Positions 63,425 through 64,000 of a stretch of 64,000 nt of DNA are shown in pieces (position 1 is the stretch's first letter; the number at the start of each line of letters is the position of its first letter). The notes beneath the pieces were generated by a model, which was not told the DNA's origin, did no database searches, and was given only the letters and a program-made list of their open reading frames with translations. The stretch is taken from contig CANQSR010000004.1 in assembly GCA_947626575.1 (NCBI GenBank), positions 1 through 64,000 of the forward strand, in the 5' to 3' direction. The DNA is from an uncultured Clostridia bacterium (GTDB lineage: Bacteria; Bacillota; Clostridia; Christensenellales; Borkfalkiaceae). The translations under genes were made by a program, and so were the position numbers.

Positions 63425-63486
63425 ATGATGTCATGTACCGATAATCAGAGGTCGAAACGCATGCGCATGGAGCCAACGCATGGGTA

Positions 63487-63735
63487 TTACTTGAAATCAA
63501 TATCCAATTCCTCCTCCGTAAAGACGGGGTCGGAAAAGAACTCCTGCGGCGAAACTTCGAGCGTTCGGAGCAAAATGAGCAAAGTACGCAGATAGATGTC
63601 TTTATTCTTATTCTTGCGGATACTGCGGTACGTCTCATAGGAAATAGCCGCACGGTTGCAAAGCGTATAGACCCCCATCTTCCTCTCTTTCCGGAGAGTT
63701 TCCAATTTTTCTGCGATAAACTCATTCAACAGCAT
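63487..63735 (-). CDS. small Cro/C1-type DNA-binding protein
   Basis: 82 residues: FIAEKLETLRKERKMGVYTLCNRAAISYETYRSIRKNKNKDIYLRTLLILLRTLEVSPQEFF is split here as a helix-turn-helix in residues 6-65 followed by an acidic tail (FTEEELDIDF). Reads as a compact XRE-type regulator. Divergent from the partial gene at 63844. No good ribosome site before the ATG. Between the two genes are inverted arms AAAATCAC (63751-63758) and GTGATTTT (63783-63790), a possible operator. Confidence 0.8.
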   Translation of the reverse strand: MLLNEFIAEKLETLRKERKMGVYTLCNRAAISYETYRSIRKNKNKDIYLRTLLILLRTLEVSPQEFFSDPVFTEEELDIDFK

Positions 63736-63750
63736 ACCATTAGTTTATCG

Positions 63751-63790
63751 AAAATCACTACCAAAATATCTGTGTTAGAGTGGTGATTTT
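63751..63790. promoter_or_regulatory. inverted repeat between divergent genes
   Basis: Arms AAAATCAC and GTGATTTT, extending with one mismatch to 11 bp, spaced by 24 bp, adjacent to the plus-strand promoter at 63792. Candidate binding site of the 82-residue regulator. Confidence 0.45.
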
Positions 63791-63791
63791 G

Positions 63792-63820
63792 TTGACTTCT
63801 TGTTTTTTCGGTGATATAAT
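63792..63820 (+). promoter_or_regulatory. promoter of the partial gene at the right edge
   Basis: TTGACT (63792-63797), 17-bp spacer and TATAAT (63815-63820), then GGAGGAG before the ATG at 63844. Confidence 0.85.
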
Positions 63821-63843
63821 GAAAGAAAAACGGAGGAGAAATC

Positions 63844-64000
63844 ATGAATAGTCTCAATGCTGACCTCACTATGTTGCTCGTCAGCCGATATTTTCCCAAG
63901 GACAACTTATCGGCAAGCAAACTTAGTTTTTTGCCTTGTCCGACAATTAATTATCCAAATATGCTTGCAATACTTAATGCTGCGAGAGACGCGGGCAACT
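63844..64000 (+). CDS. unknown protein, only first 52 codons in window
   Basis: ATG at 63844 behind GGAGGAG; open to the right edge. It reads MNSLNADLTMLLVSRYF, then a Ser/Leu/Pro-containing segment and NMLAILNAARDAGN. No signal peptide or recognisable family in this piece. Strong promoter and divergence from a small Cro/C1-type regulator suggest it is that regulator's target. Confidence 0.65.
   Translation, partial: MNSLNADLTMLLVSRYFPKDNLSASKLSFLPCPTINYPNMLAILNAARDAGN

Overview
The window reads as a chromosome segment of a strictly anaerobic, moderately high-GC member of the Bacillota (Clostridia). A Christensenellales-like gut lineage is my guess. Supporting signs are a trimeric [FeFe] hydrogenase, surface proteins with BspA-type leucine-rich repeats and Cys/His-rich CxxC modules, a collagen-like GXY protein, and many carbohydrate-active enzymes. 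No rRNA, tRNA, CRISPR array or prophage was seen. The flanks 1-2.7 kb and 32-35.2 kb are visibly AT-richer than the rest, as expected for accessory DNA.

Layout. 1-3.5 kb (minus): an HD-domain protein cut by the window edge, an AlbA_2/RecG-like ATPase-fold regulator and a short collagen-like protein. 3.6-9.4 kb (minus): an unsaturated-uronate operon, kdgK-kdgA-GH88-DUF2264-dhuD-dhuI, which takes delta-4,5-uronyl oligosaccharides to pyruvate and glyceraldehyde-3-P. 10-30.6 kb (minus): one long carbohydrate locus behind a clear promoter at 30.58 kb. It holds a GH35 beta-galactosidase, an ABC sugar importer (binding protein plus two permeases), a 1705-residue anchored GH30 enzyme, a non-catalytic anchored surface protein built from similar modules, an AraC regulator, a GH43/LamG protein and a 1305-residue LRR/Ig-like lipoprotein. 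The enzyme mix points to beta-galactan or arabinogalactan use, with the uronate operon handling acidic decorations (inference).

30.9-41.8 kb: a glycosyltransferase; a type I methyltransferase/specificity locus with an apparent frameshift and no motor subunit; guaB-guaA with an upstream membrane protein; two small surface proteins; and an XRE repressor divergent from an LRR membrane protein. 42-50.1 kb: hemW, a DUF559 protein, an alkylguanine-transferase-like gene, lepA, a zinc-ribbon/LRR membrane protein behind an apparent attenuator leader, a glycerophosphodiesterase and a lipoprotein. 50.3-57 kb: glgP, divergent from the electron-bifurcating hydrogenase hydC-hydB-hydA. 57.1-62.3 kb: a DMT transporter, an LPG-synthase-type flippase, and an ade-rdgB-phosphodiesterase operon. 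62.5-64 kb: a lipoprotein divergent from an XRE repressor, a second XRE gene and a truncated gene at the edge.

The most interesting signals are regulatory. Two unrelated XRE repressor/surface-protein pairs share the same operator design: one palindrome inside the -35/-10 spacer, a second just after the start site, and exactly 30 bp between centres. The zinc-ribbon/LRR gene has a structured leader with a terminator and an 8-nt competing pairing. Several genes have consensus promoters whose predicted start falls on or a few bases before the ATG, suggesting leaderless mRNAs. Three families of small palindromic intergenic repeats are spread through the window.
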